Below are positions 1 to 5,417 of a DNA stretch of 5,417 bases, one piece after another. This stretch comes from Candidatus Poseidoniaceae archaeon (GTDB lineage: Archaea; Thermoplasmatota; Poseidoniia; Poseidoniales; Poseidoniaceae). The stretch covers positions 1 through 5,417 of the forward strand of contig DUJC01000077.1 in NCBI GenBank assembly GCA_013330015.1, in the 5' to 3' direction. The number at the start of each line of letters is the position of its first letter. Within the stretch, counting starts at the first letter, position 1. Both the position numbers and the translations under genes were made by a program. The notes under the pieces were generated by a model. That model was not told the DNA's origin. It worked only from the letters and a program-made list of their open reading frames with translations, and searched no databases.

Positions 1-797
1 GGCTTCCCAGTCACAATGGTCCGTAAACGATTGTTGTCGTTTTGCATTGCATCCATCCATTCATACTTCACGCCAAGTTGCTGTGCAAGAACGCTCAATG
101 CCAAGGAATCTTTTGGCAAACACTTCCCTCCAAATCCACGGTTCAATCCAAAGATCGGATCGAGGTGGGATGGACCAATCGGCTGTGCCTGTTCAGCGGT
201 GATGATTTCACGAATCTTGTACCAATCCTCTCCAAGTCCCTCACAAATATCGTACAATTGATTTGCAAATGTGACTTTCATTGCGTAGAATGTGTTCTTG
301 GTGTATTTGACCAATTCTGCTTGTGTCGGAGTGACTTGGAAGGTTTGGTCACGACGAAGAACGCCTGCTTGGCGATGCTGTTCAAACACCCTTTCTGCAA
401 CGTCGGCGTGATGTGTTCCACAGACCAAGATGTCTTGATTTGCAAAATCCTCTAAACGCTGACGTTCGACCAAAAATTCTGGAGAATAAGCAATTTTGAG
501 ATGAGGGTATTGTTCGTGATAGCGCTGTGTTGTTCCTGGTACGACGGTGCTTTTGATAACAGCCGTAAAGCCATCAGGTAAGGCATCAAGCGTTGCCTCA
601 ACGATGCGTGTATCGCATGCTCCAGTTTCTGGATGAGGCGGAGTCGGTACAGCGATGTAAGCAAAATCGACGTTGTCCGTAACAACGGACAACTCCGTTC
701 CACGAGCAGGATCGTGGACAAACAACTCGTGCGCATCTCCAAAGCAGTGCTCAATGGCTCCACCGACCATTCCAGCTCCAATTATTCCGATTTTCAT
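1..797 (-). CDS. Nucleotide-sugar dehydrogenase, UDP-glucose 6-dehydrogenase type (C-terminus cut by window edge)
   Basis: Oxidises the C6 hydroxyl of a nucleotide hexose to a carboxylate in two NAD+-dependent steps, giving an NDP-uronic acid for surface polysaccharide or glycoprotein synthesis in the cytoplasm. Seen: 265 complete codons. An N-terminal Rossmann motif GAGMVG lies at residues 7-12. The IAVPTPP loop is near 48-54 and the STVVPGTT loop at 83-90. SPEFLVE (105-111) supplies two conserved acidic residues, and Lys164 and Asn168 lie in the central-domain helix. The active-site signature [10 protein letters not shown] (221-230) has nucleophile Cys226 and Asp230. All catalytic positions expected for UDP-glucose dehydrogenases are present. 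The GGxCxPKD form fits UDP-glucose or GDP-mannose enzymes rather than the UDP-ManNAc type (GGHCIPVDP). The Cys lies earlier than in typical family members (about 250-260), so the N-terminal half is compact. About 120-150 C-terminal residues should lie outside the window. The ATG follows the previous stop by 4 bases and has GAGAGATGAT just upstream, suggesting co-translation with the nucleotidyltransferase. The exact substrate is not decided by the sequence. Confidence 0.93.
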   Translation of the reverse strand, partial: MKIGIIGAGMVGGAIEHCFGDAHELFVHDPARGTELSVVTDNVDFAYIAVPTPPHPETGACDTRIVEATLDALPDGFTAVIKSTVVPGTTQRYHEQYPHLKIAYSPEFLVERQRLEDFANQDILVCGTHHADVAERVFEQHRQAGVLRRDQTFQVTPTQAELVKYTKNTFYAMKVTFANQLYDICEGLGEDWYKIREIITAEQAQPIGPSHLDPIFGLNRGFGGKCLPKDSLALSVLAQQLGVKYEWMDAMQNDNNRLRTIVTGK

Positions 798-801
798 AGA
801 A

Positions 802-1578
802 TCATCTCTCTCTATATGGGCGAGGATTAAGCTTCCCTTCCTTGGCCATCATGCTAGCTTGGAGGAGGGTTTCTGGCGTACCACAATCAACCCACGTATC
901 AGCACCCACGGAAACAAACTTTGCTTTTCCTTCAGCGATGTAAGCGCGATTGATGTCCGAAATTGAGAATGAATCGCCCTTCTCTTCAACAGCACGATCG
1001 AGCTTTTCCCAGAAGGTTTCGTCGAACAGATAAATTCCGCCGATTGCAAGATTCGATGGAGGGTTCTCAGGCTTTTCAATGACATCGATGATGTTGCCAT
1101 CATCATCAAGAACTGCAACACCGAATGCTTCTGGATGTTCTTCTTCACGAGCCAACAACAGACAACCAGGGGCTTCTTTTGATTCCGAAAATTCTCGAAC
1201 AATGCTATCAAATTCCACCGTCGTTATGTTATCAGAAAAATAGATCATGAGGCGACAGTCCTCATTGTGTGGGCGCGCGAGAAGGAGTGCTTGAGAAACA
1301 CCTTCAGGCTCTTCTTCAAGAACGTAGTGAATTTGTTCACCCTCCAAACTTTGGCCAACGTGCTTTGCAATTTGGCCAATGTGCTCGTTGGATATGATCG
1401 TTGTTTGTGTGATACCTCCTCGTCGAATTGTTCCGAGCGCGTAATCGATGACAGGCCGATCGTAGAGGGGGAGCAGTGTCTTTTGCGTATAACGAGTAAA
1501 TGGATCCAAACGGGAGCCTTTACCACCAGCAACTAGGACGGCTCTTGTCTTCATCAGGTCATCACAATATGTTTCCAT
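802..1578 (-). CDS. RmlA-like sugar-1-phosphate nucleotidyltransferase
   Basis: Couples a hexose 1-phosphate to an NTP (dTTP or UTP by family precedent) to give an NDP-sugar and pyrophosphate; cytoplasmic. Seen in the 258-residue product: the nucleotide-binding signature [11 protein letters not shown] (18-28) with Arg23, then Lys33 in QKTLLP and YDRPVIDY (39-46). The metal-binding aspartate is Asp116, in SDN where RmlA usually has GDN. FGV (152-154), EKP with Lys169, the IGGIYLFD strand (179-186), ISDIN (206-210) and [14 protein letters not shown] (229-242, second metal aspartate Asp231) follow in RmlA order. It stops soon after this last motif, so it lacks the C-terminal helices of full RmlA (about 290 residues). 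The start at 1578 is preferred because AAAGGA sits 5 bases upstream. Met9 (position 1554) also precedes the first family motif and cannot be excluded. An in-frame extension to 1683 would overlap the upstream gene and adds nothing family-like. The neighbouring dehydrogenase suggests the two supply a uronic acid precursor. NTP and sugar specificity are not decided. Confidence 0.92.
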   Translation of the reverse strand: METYCDDLMKTRAVLVAGGKGSRLDPFTRYTQKTLLPLYDRPVIDYALGTIRRGGITQTTIISNEHIGQIAKHVGQSLEGEQIHYVLEEEPEGVSQALLLARPHNEDCRLMIYFSDNITTVEFDSIVREFSESKEAPGCLLLAREEEHPEAFGVAVLDDDGNIIDVIEKPENPPSNLAIGGIYLFDETFWEKLDRAVEEKGDSFSISDINRAYIAEGKAKFVSVGADTWVDCGTPETLLQASMMAKEGKLNPRPYRER

Positions 1579-1645
1579 TGAAGTCCTTTGCCCATAGAAG
1601 TGCTTCAATTGGACGATTGAAAGTGGTTGTTTAACGCATGCGTTC
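1554..1645 (-). promoter_or_regulatory. Intergenic leader before the nucleotidyltransferase
   Basis: This is the longest gap within the minus-strand gene run: 67 bases to the ATG at 1578, or 91 to the alternative ATG at 1554. It holds a perfect 12-base palindrome next to the upstream stop (1633-1644), a small hairpin (TTCAAT at 1604-1609, ATTGAA at 1616-1621), and a further ATTGAAG at 1577-1583 that could pair with CTTCAAT at 1603-1609 and so touch the start codon. AAAGGA before the 1578 ATG is a plausible ribosome-binding site. The gap is a reasonable place for a separate promoter for the two sugar genes. I see no convincing TATA element or T-rich terminator, so the regulatory role is inferred only from spacing and structure. 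Confidence 0.35.
1633..1644. repeat. Perfect 12-base palindrome AACGCATGCGTT
   Basis: AACGCATGCGTT equals its own reverse complement. It begins one base beyond the TGA of the beta-propeller gene (stop at 1646-1648), in the gap before the nucleotidyltransferase. A dimeric regulator could bind such a site, but one 12-base palindrome is expected by chance in a window this size. Its placement in a gap is the only reason to note it. It has no loop, so it is a poor hairpin terminator. Confidence 0.5.
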
Positions 1646-2728
1646 TCATTCTCGTAGTGCACGGAGTTTTTCCAACATAGCACTTCTCAGAGGATCGTTT
1701 TGTTGCTGATTTGGCTTTTCCATTCTTCTTTGGAAGAGTCCCTTTTCCCATACGAAGACTTGCCCATTCTCGCACCCTATTACGATACGTTGGTCATTGA
1801 ATGCCATGTCTTGGACACGATGGCCGTTGAGGGAAGCAACGAGTTCACCATCGTTGATTGAATGAACGTTGACTTCACCTTGCGAACCGTTCCATCGAGC
1901 AACCCAACAGGATCCTGTCTCGTCGATGTCGAATCCGAGCGATAAGGCAACAACTTCGTTTCCGTTTGCTTCCCATTTGACATCATCGTCAATGAATTCG
2001 ATGTTTCCTCTGTCATCCGCAACCACGTACCCATCTAGATGTTTGACCACATTGCTGATCGCAAACTGCATCGAACTAACCAGTGTTCCGTCCATTGAAC
2101 GAATCGAGCCATCGGCCAATCCGAACACAGGATTCTCCCCGCGGGTTGCACAAATGGTTGGGCTCTCCCAGTCTTTGTTTTGCTCGAGAATATCCCCGCT
2201 CGCATCGAGAATGAGATAGCCATTCAATGGGCGACCCAATCCTGCTATTGCTCCATCCTTGTAAGCATGGAGCGTCCATGGGCGCTCATCCATTCGATGC
2301 GTAGCGAGCATATTTCCGTCGAACGAAATGGACCAAATGGCGGATTCAATGAAATCATTGTGTTCGATATCGTACACGGAAGATGCAGCAAGTACGCATT
2401 TGCTTGTCGTCATGACTGCATCAGCTGATCCTTCCAATGCAACATCCCATTGAATCGCTCCAGTCGACGCTTGAAGACAGACGATGTGCAATCCAGACGT
2501 AGCGTAGATTGAACCATCTTTGATGACCATCGATGAGATGCGATTGGGCGTTTTCGCTTCCCAAACCATATCGCCAGCTTCTGACCAGTGCTTGATGGTA
2601 CCATCCCAGCCGCCAACGAGGAGGGAATCATCATCGAGCAAGACAGTGCAACTCACCGCCTCACCCAACTCGCGAACCATCCATGTACAACTGGTCAGGT
2701 CCATGGCTTGCGATGCATTTCGCCTCAT
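1646..2728 (-). CDS. Beta-propeller protein (WD40/PQQ-like repeats), function unknown
   Basis: A 360-residue protein built almost wholly of beta-propeller-type repeats. Each unit runs as a hydrophobic strand, a DG/NG turn, a second strand and often an aromatic W/F position. Examples are LLVGGWDGTIKHW (about 36-48), the segment ending in GAIQWDVAL (about 90-98), VFGLADGSIRSMDG (near 205-218), VVADDRGNIEFIDD (near 235-248) and IVIGCENGQVFVWEKG near 312-327. I count roughly seven or eight blades. There is no signal peptide and no membrane segment, so it is probably cytoplasmic. A short basic, Gln-rich tail (about 330-360) follows the last blade. Such propellers usually act as protein-binding platforms, and no catalytic residues are recognisable. 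Its ATG overlaps the stop of the upstream membrane protein gene (ATGA), which indicates translational coupling and suggests that the products work together. Met9 (position 2704) is a possible alternative start. The family assignment is firm at the fold level; the role is unknown. Confidence 0.85.
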   Translation of the reverse strand: MRRNASQAMDLTSCTWMVRELGEAVSCTVLLDDDSLLVGGWDGTIKHWSEAGDMVWEAKTPNRISSMVIKDGSIYATSGLHIVCLQASTGAIQWDVALEGSADAVMTTSKCVLAASSVYDIEHNDFIESAIWSISFDGNMLATHRMDERPWTLHAYKDGAIAGLGRPLNGYLILDASGDILEQNKDWESPTICATRGENPVFGLADGSIRSMDGTLVSSMQFAISNVVKHLDGYVVADDRGNIEFIDDDVKWEANGNEVVALSLGFDIDETGSCWVARWNGSQGEVNVHSINDGELVASLNGHRVQDMAFNDQRIVIGCENGQVFVWEKGLFQRRMEKPNQQQNDPLRSAMLEKLRALRE

Positions 2729-3642
2729 AAGGGCGTTTGGGTATTTGCATCAAACGGAGTCGTGTTGAGGACCTTGTTTCGTTTCGGGATAGCAAAGGTG
2801 AGCAGGAACGCAGTCAACCCAAGAATACAAGCGGCGTAATAGTGACCCATGCCAAAAAAAGCAAAGATGGTACTCATTCGAAGGATGGCGACAGAACCTG
2901 TTCGCAACGACCAGATGACAAACCCAACTGCAATGACAGCGACACCCATGAAGGCATAGCCAATCATAATGTAAATGCCGGCTGCACTTGGATCCATTCG
3001 CGGATTTTCTTTCTGTTCTAAATTTCGATCGATAAGCCGGTTTGTGCATGTTTCCTGTTCAAACGGACACGGCTCATCGGCAAACATTTCCGCGGATGGG
3101 ACGATAAAATCGAGTCGTGTAAACCCATATGGTTCAATCAGAGCAGGAGGCGATAGCAACAACCGTTCAACGAGCGTATCCGTGTAATTACTACGCTCGA
3201 CAGTGATGTCAATTCGGGCAAGACCCGGCTTGATGTATTCGTACGAAAACGAACCGTTTGCATCGGTCCGTGTAACGCTCGAATTGAACCATCCTGGCTT
3301 CTCTTCCCACTCAAGAACAATTTCTGCATCTTCAATGGGTTCGCCGTTGTGATCGTAAACCTTGCCATCGAGAATGGCTGAATTTGGCGGAGCAGTCTGC
3401 GACAATTGATACACGAATTCATCGGGTTGAACCAATCCTGATTCTGGCGATGCGTAATCAAGACCGTTGAGGAAGCCCGATGCAGCAATGAACAACACAA
3501 AGATAGCGATCGATTTTGTGATTGGATGCAATGTCGTATCGGGGATGGTGAAGGTAGCATTGGATGTCGCAAACATTGTCGAAGGTTCGGGTTCAGGCAG
3601 GCCTTCGATGCCGACCCAATCCGAAACTTCCTCTTCGCTCAT
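2725..3642 (-). CDS. Membrane protein with carboxypeptidase-regulatory-like domain, function unknown
   Basis: A 305-residue protein. In order: an acidic, hydrophilic N-terminus (1-40); a first hydrophobic segment (about 43-60); a beta-sandwich region (about 88-165) with the carboxypeptidase-regulatory/CnaB-like pattern, GKVYDHNGEPIEDAEIVL followed by TDANGSFSYEYIKPG; a cysteine pair (Cys192 and Cys199) that could form a disulfide; and two further hydrophobic segments (about 222-246 and 252-284) before a short basic and polar tail. If the first segment is a membrane anchor, the sandwich domain and cysteines face outside. These domains usually mediate adhesion or structural support rather than catalysis. 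No peptidase active site is seen. The ATG lies 20 bases after the hflX stop, with TTGGGAAATTC before it. The stop overlaps the propeller gene by four bases, so both are probably made from one transcript. The last hydrophobic stretch is long enough that the number of membrane passes, and so the side of the C-terminus, is uncertain. No specific function can be assigned. Confidence 0.82.
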   Translation of the reverse strand: MSEEEVSDWVGIEGLPEPEPSTMFATSNATFTIPDTTLHPITKSIAIFVLFIAASGFLNGLDYASPESGLVQPDEFVYQLSQTAPPNSAILDGKVYDHNGEPIEDAEIVLEWEEKPGWFNSSVTRTDANGSFSYEYIKPGLARIDITVERSNYTDTLVERLLLSPPALIEPYGFTRLDFIVPSAEMFADEPCPFEQETCTNRLIDRNLEQKENPRMDPSAAGIYIMIGYAFMGVAVIAVGFVIWSLRTGSVAILRMSTIFAFFGMGHYYAACILGLTAFLLTFAIPKRNKVLNTTPFDANTQTPL

Positions 3643-3650
3643 GAATTTCC

Positions 3651-3660
3651 CAACCGGTTG
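3651..3660. repeat. Perfect 10-base palindrome CAACCGGTTG
   Basis: CAACCGGTTG is self-complementary and fills half of the 20-base gap between the hflX stop (3663-3665) and the start of the membrane protein gene (3642). About five 10-base palindromes are expected by chance in the window, so only the position in a very short gap is suggestive. It does not match the palindrome at 1633-1644. Confidence 0.4.
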
Positions 3661-3662
3661 CT

Positions 3663-5048
3663 CTACTTGAGTTCAATGCGTTGACCATAATTGGAATTGA
3701 GAATGGCAATGGTTTCATCGGATGCACTGATGCGAACCTCAATACCATTCTCGTTTTTCTCATGCTCGTGGACGTAGACGGCGTCAAAGACGCGAGATAG
3801 AATCGCCTCCGATGCCATCTGATTTGGCTCAGGATTGTGAATGAAGAGCGTCCGTTTCGGCCCAAACAGCGTATGTAGGACAACGGACTGCAACGTTTCA
3901 ATCCCTTCGCCAGAATGAGAAGAAATGAACAGTGGGTTTGAGAATCCATGCTCAGATATCATGGCTTTTTTCGACTCTATTGTCGTCTCATCAACTGTAT
4001 CTCGTTTCGTTAGAACAAGTTGAATGCGCTCCATAATTGAGGTCTCATCAACTTCCAATGCACGTTCAGTCAATTCACGGATGGAAGTCAAAAGCTTCCG
4101 TTCCATTTCATCGATTGGATCGCCAGCATCGACAAGAAGAAGCAAAAGGTCGCATTCGATCGCTTCTGCAAGTGTTGCTCTGAACGCTTCCAGTGTTGCG
4201 TTTGGCAAGCCATCGATGAATCCAATAGTATCTGCAAGGAGTACACGCGGGCTTGACTCAAGCCGCCCTAGGGTCGATTCTAGGGTTGAAAATAATCGGT
4301 CTTCTACAAGGACTTCCTTCCCAGACAAGCGTCTGAAAAGGCTGGATTTTCCGGCGTTTGTGTAACCTGCTAAACCAACAGTTTTGGCATGTTCTTTTCG
4401 CTGTCTTCGTCGTTCAGCTGCTGATGTGACCTGCTTTCGTTGCCGTTTACGCAATGCTGCAAGTTCACGATTCACGTTTGTGAGCACAGCACCTGCTGCT
4501 GTTTGACCAGCACCACCATATCCTGCTCGTTCACCGGTGGTCTGTTGTTTCACAACCTCTCTGAGGACCGTTCGGTCCGATTGCAAGCGAGCGATACGTA
4601 CCTGCGTTCGAGCTTCAACACTCGAAGCATGGGCAGTGAAAAGAGCGAGAAGAAGTCGGACACGATCCCATACTTCGATACCAACTGTATCGTTTACGCC
4701 CACAAGTTGACGCGGTGTTGCATTGGTGTGGAGCAAGAGCAAATCGACACCGTTCCATGGATGTCCATGGGAAGCTGAGCGAAGTTCTTCAGTCACATCC
4801 TGAAGCTTGCCCTGGCCCATGAACCATTTCGCATCACTTCGTCCTCGCTGGTCGACTCTGTCGACGATGTTGATGCCCATTGTTTTCGCTAGTGCAATGA
4901 ATTCGTCACAATCCTCGTTGTTTCGAACAAGCAAGAGCGCTTTGCGACCTTGATGGTCGGATTGCGCTTCATCCGTGACCAAACCTCCCGCACCAGCGAG
5001 GAGGTCAGCCTTCGAATCCGCCATGTCCTTCGCTCGATAGGCACGCAT
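3663..5048 (-). CDS. hflX: HflX-type ribosome-associated GTPase
   Basis: HflX proteins bind ribosomes through an N-terminal domain and hydrolyse GTP; in bacteria they split or rescue stalled ribosomes, while the archaeal role is less known. Seen in the 461-residue product: the HflX N-terminal domain with KALLLVR (36-42), GQGKLQDV (78-85), a VWDRVRLLLALFTAHASSVEARTQV-type segment (126-150) and the glycine-rich GYGGAGQTAAG (176-186). A charged coiled-coil region follows (about 190-222). The G domain has P-loop GYTNAGKS (228-235), switch I LFSTLESTLGRL (252-263), DTIGF (273-277), TKRD in place of NKxD (347-350) and a SSHSGEG G5-like motif (376-382). A C-terminal domain (about 398-461) with an EVRIS strand completes it. 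Length and order are those of a full-length HflX. The bacterial GPGETQLE motif is absent, as in archaeal members. Translation may instead begin at Met9 (position 5024), since residues 1-8 carry nothing conserved and the later start gives the divergent gene more promoter room. The gene heads the minus-strand run. Confidence 0.95.
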   Translation of the reverse strand: MRAYRAKDMADSKADLLAGAGGLVTDEAQSDHQGRKALLLVRNNEDCDEFIALAKTMGINIVDRVDQRGRSDAKWFMGQGKLQDVTEELRSASHGHPWNGVDLLLLHTNATPRQLVGVNDTVGIEVWDRVRLLLALFTAHASSVEARTQVRIARLQSDRTVLREVVKQQTTGERAGYGGAGQTAAGAVLTNVNRELAALRKRQRKQVTSAAERRRQRKEHAKTVGLAGYTNAGKSSLFRRLSGKEVLVEDRLFSTLESTLGRLESSPRVLLADTIGFIDGLPNATLEAFRATLAEAIECDLLLLLVDAGDPIDEMERKLLTSIRELTERALEVDETSIMERIQLVLTKRDTVDETTIESKKAMISEHGFSNPLFISSHSGEGIETLQSVVLHTLFGPKRTLFIHNPEPNQMASEAILSRVFDAVYVHEHEKNENGIEVRISASDETIAILNSNYGQRIELK

Positions 5049-5095
5049 TTGATTTCATGCATTATCCTCATATGGTTACGCGTGAAGGCAAGGCT
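5049..5095. promoter_or_regulatory. Divergent intergenic region between hflX and the Pcc1-like gene
   Basis: These 47 bases (71 if hflX starts at Met9) must contain or adjoin the start signals of two oppositely directed transcripts. The stretch is AT-richer than its surroundings at 5048-5074, with the small palindromes ATGCAT (5057-5062) and CATATG (5069-5074) and candidate AT-rich elements (CATTATCC, TTGATTTC). I could not place a convincing TATA/BRE element at the expected 25-30 bases before any of the possible starts. The promoter function is inferred from gene orientation. Confidence 0.4.
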
Positions 5096-5308
5096 ATGTC
5101 GTCCGAGCACCATGTTGTCATCTCTTGGTCTGGCAGTGCGGCGGAATCGAAACCAATGATTGAACTTCTTGAGCAGTCCGGTTACGCCTTTACAGTCAAG
5201 AACGAAGATATGACGCATCTGGAAATTATCGTTGAATCAGAGAGCATGCGTGGACTACGTGATGCAGTGGATGAACTGCTTGTTCAATTGTCATCACTGG
5301 AAGATTGA
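5096..5308 (+). CDS. pcc1: Probable KEOPS complex subunit Pcc1
   Basis: Pcc1 is the small dimerising subunit of the archaeal/eukaryotic KEOPS complex, which transfers threonylcarbamoyl to A37 of ANN-decoding tRNAs (t6A). Seen: a 70-residue product with two beta strands (VVISWSG at 7-13 and LEIIVES at 42-48) and two helices (about 15-29 and 50-66). It ends with the family-like pattern in which a hydrophobic strand and a short polar turn lead into MRGLRDAVDELLVQL (51-65), comparable to the LRaalNsyL helix of Pcc1. The size is typical (about 70-90 residues). The start at 5096 is chosen because the product then begins close to the first strand. In-frame ATGs at 5057 and 5072 would add residues unlike the family and would crowd the divergent hflX. 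Pairing with HflX is consistent with a translation role but is not itself evidence. The stop lies inside the 3' end of the convergent gene. The identification rests on pattern and size; a different small alpha/beta protein is possible. Confidence 0.62.
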   Translation: MSSEHHVVISWSGSAAESKPMIELLEQSGYAFTVKNEDMTHLEIIVESESMRGLRDAVDELLVQLSSLED

Positions 5309-5417
5309 CGTTCCATCAATTTCGATAGAGCATTTGGATCGTGATTCTTTTCGAAGTAATCTGTTGCAACGAGGTCGCCTAATCGTTTGACACCTGCTTC
5401 AATCAAATCTGGATCGT
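5284..5417 (-). CDS. C-terminal fragment of an unidentified protein
   Basis: An open frame enters from the right edge and ends with TGA at 5284-5286, giving 43 residues in the window. It begins DPDLIEAGVKRLGDLVATDY and ends MERQSSSDDN. The first part looks like an amphipathic helix and the tail is polar and acidic, as at a protein C-terminus. The DP-x-LI-x-x-GVKRL pattern is reminiscent of the last helix of class I/II aminotransferases, but this is too little to name it. Its last 25 bases overlap, tail to tail, the end of the Pcc1-like gene. Support for coding is the continuous frame to the window edge and the sensible composition. Another frame or a longer gene family cannot be judged from here. 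Confidence 0.6.
   Translation of the reverse strand, partial: DPDLIEAGVKRLGDLVATDYFEKNHDPNALSKLMERQSSSDDN

Noticed and set aside
16..455. Two overlapping plus-strand open frames at the left edge
   Set aside because: They lie antisense to the dehydrogenase, whose full set of catalytic motifs is in the minus-strand frame. Their translations are Cys- and Ser-rich with no family pattern.
1579..1683. N-terminal extension of the nucleotidyltransferase to an ATG at 1683
   Set aside because: It would overlap the last codons of the propeller gene by 38 bases and adds 35 residues with no resemblance to the family, whose first motif begins soon after 1554.
2725..3642. A carboxypeptidase
   Set aside because: Only a regulatory-type beta-sandwich domain is present; there is no zinc-binding HxxE...H catalytic domain.
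4024..4778. Plus-strand open frames inside hflX
   Set aside because: The minus-strand frame has a full GTPase motif series across this region. The antisense frames are Ser/Arg-rich shadows.
5057..5095. Longer Pcc1-like protein starting at 5057 or 5072
   Set aside because: The extra residues do not fit the family, and a start at 5057 would leave only 8 bases between it and the divergent hflX start at 5048.
1..5417. Mobile element, CRISPR array, toxin-antitoxin or defence system
   Set aside because: I saw no direct-repeat array, transposase or integrase motif, terminal inverted repeat, or nuclease/toxin pair. Every sizeable frame is accounted for by the listed genes.

Overview
The window most likely comes from a marine euryarchaeon, possibly of the Poseidoniales (Marine Group II). 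This is an inference from gene content. The HflX GTPase lacks the bacterial GPGETQLE motif and carries a glycine-rich GYGGAGQTAAG stretch instead. A small protein resembling the archaeal KEOPS subunit Pcc1 lies next to it. The predicted proteins are acidic and the genes tightly packed. No rRNA, tRNA, ribosomal protein or other firm taxonomic marker is present, so the assignment is provisional.

Nearly all the DNA is coding. Reading leftward (minus strand) from about 5048 are five genes: an HflX-type ribosome-associated GTPase (3663-5048); a three-segment membrane protein with an extracellular carboxypeptidase-regulatory-like domain (2725-3642); a beta-propeller protein sharing the ATGA junction with it (1646-2728); an RmlA-like sugar-1-phosphate nucleotidyltransferase (802-1578); and a UDP-glucose/GDP-mannose dehydrogenase-family enzyme (797 to the left edge, C-terminus missing). 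On the plus strand, divergent from hflX, is the Pcc1-like gene (5096-5308). It converges on, and overlaps by 25 bases, the 3' end of an unidentified minus-strand gene entering from the right edge (5284-5417).

Functionally there are three blocks. The left block makes an activated sugar: the nucleotidyltransferase would make an NDP-hexose, and the dehydrogenase would oxidise an NDP-hexose to an NDP-uronic acid for surface glycans or protein glycosylation. The middle block is a translationally coupled pair of unknown function, a membrane anchor plus a soluble propeller. The right block concerns translation: HflX acts on ribosomes, and Pcc1 supports t6A modification of tRNA.

The only non-coding stretches are about 67 bases before the nucleotidyltransferase, 20 bases between hflX and the membrane protein gene, and about 47 bases between hflX and the Pcc1-like gene. 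The first two hold short perfect palindromes. No mobile element, CRISPR array, RNA gene or clear terminator was seen, and nothing here amounts to a convincing new system. The coupled membrane/propeller pair is the best candidate for unexplored biology.
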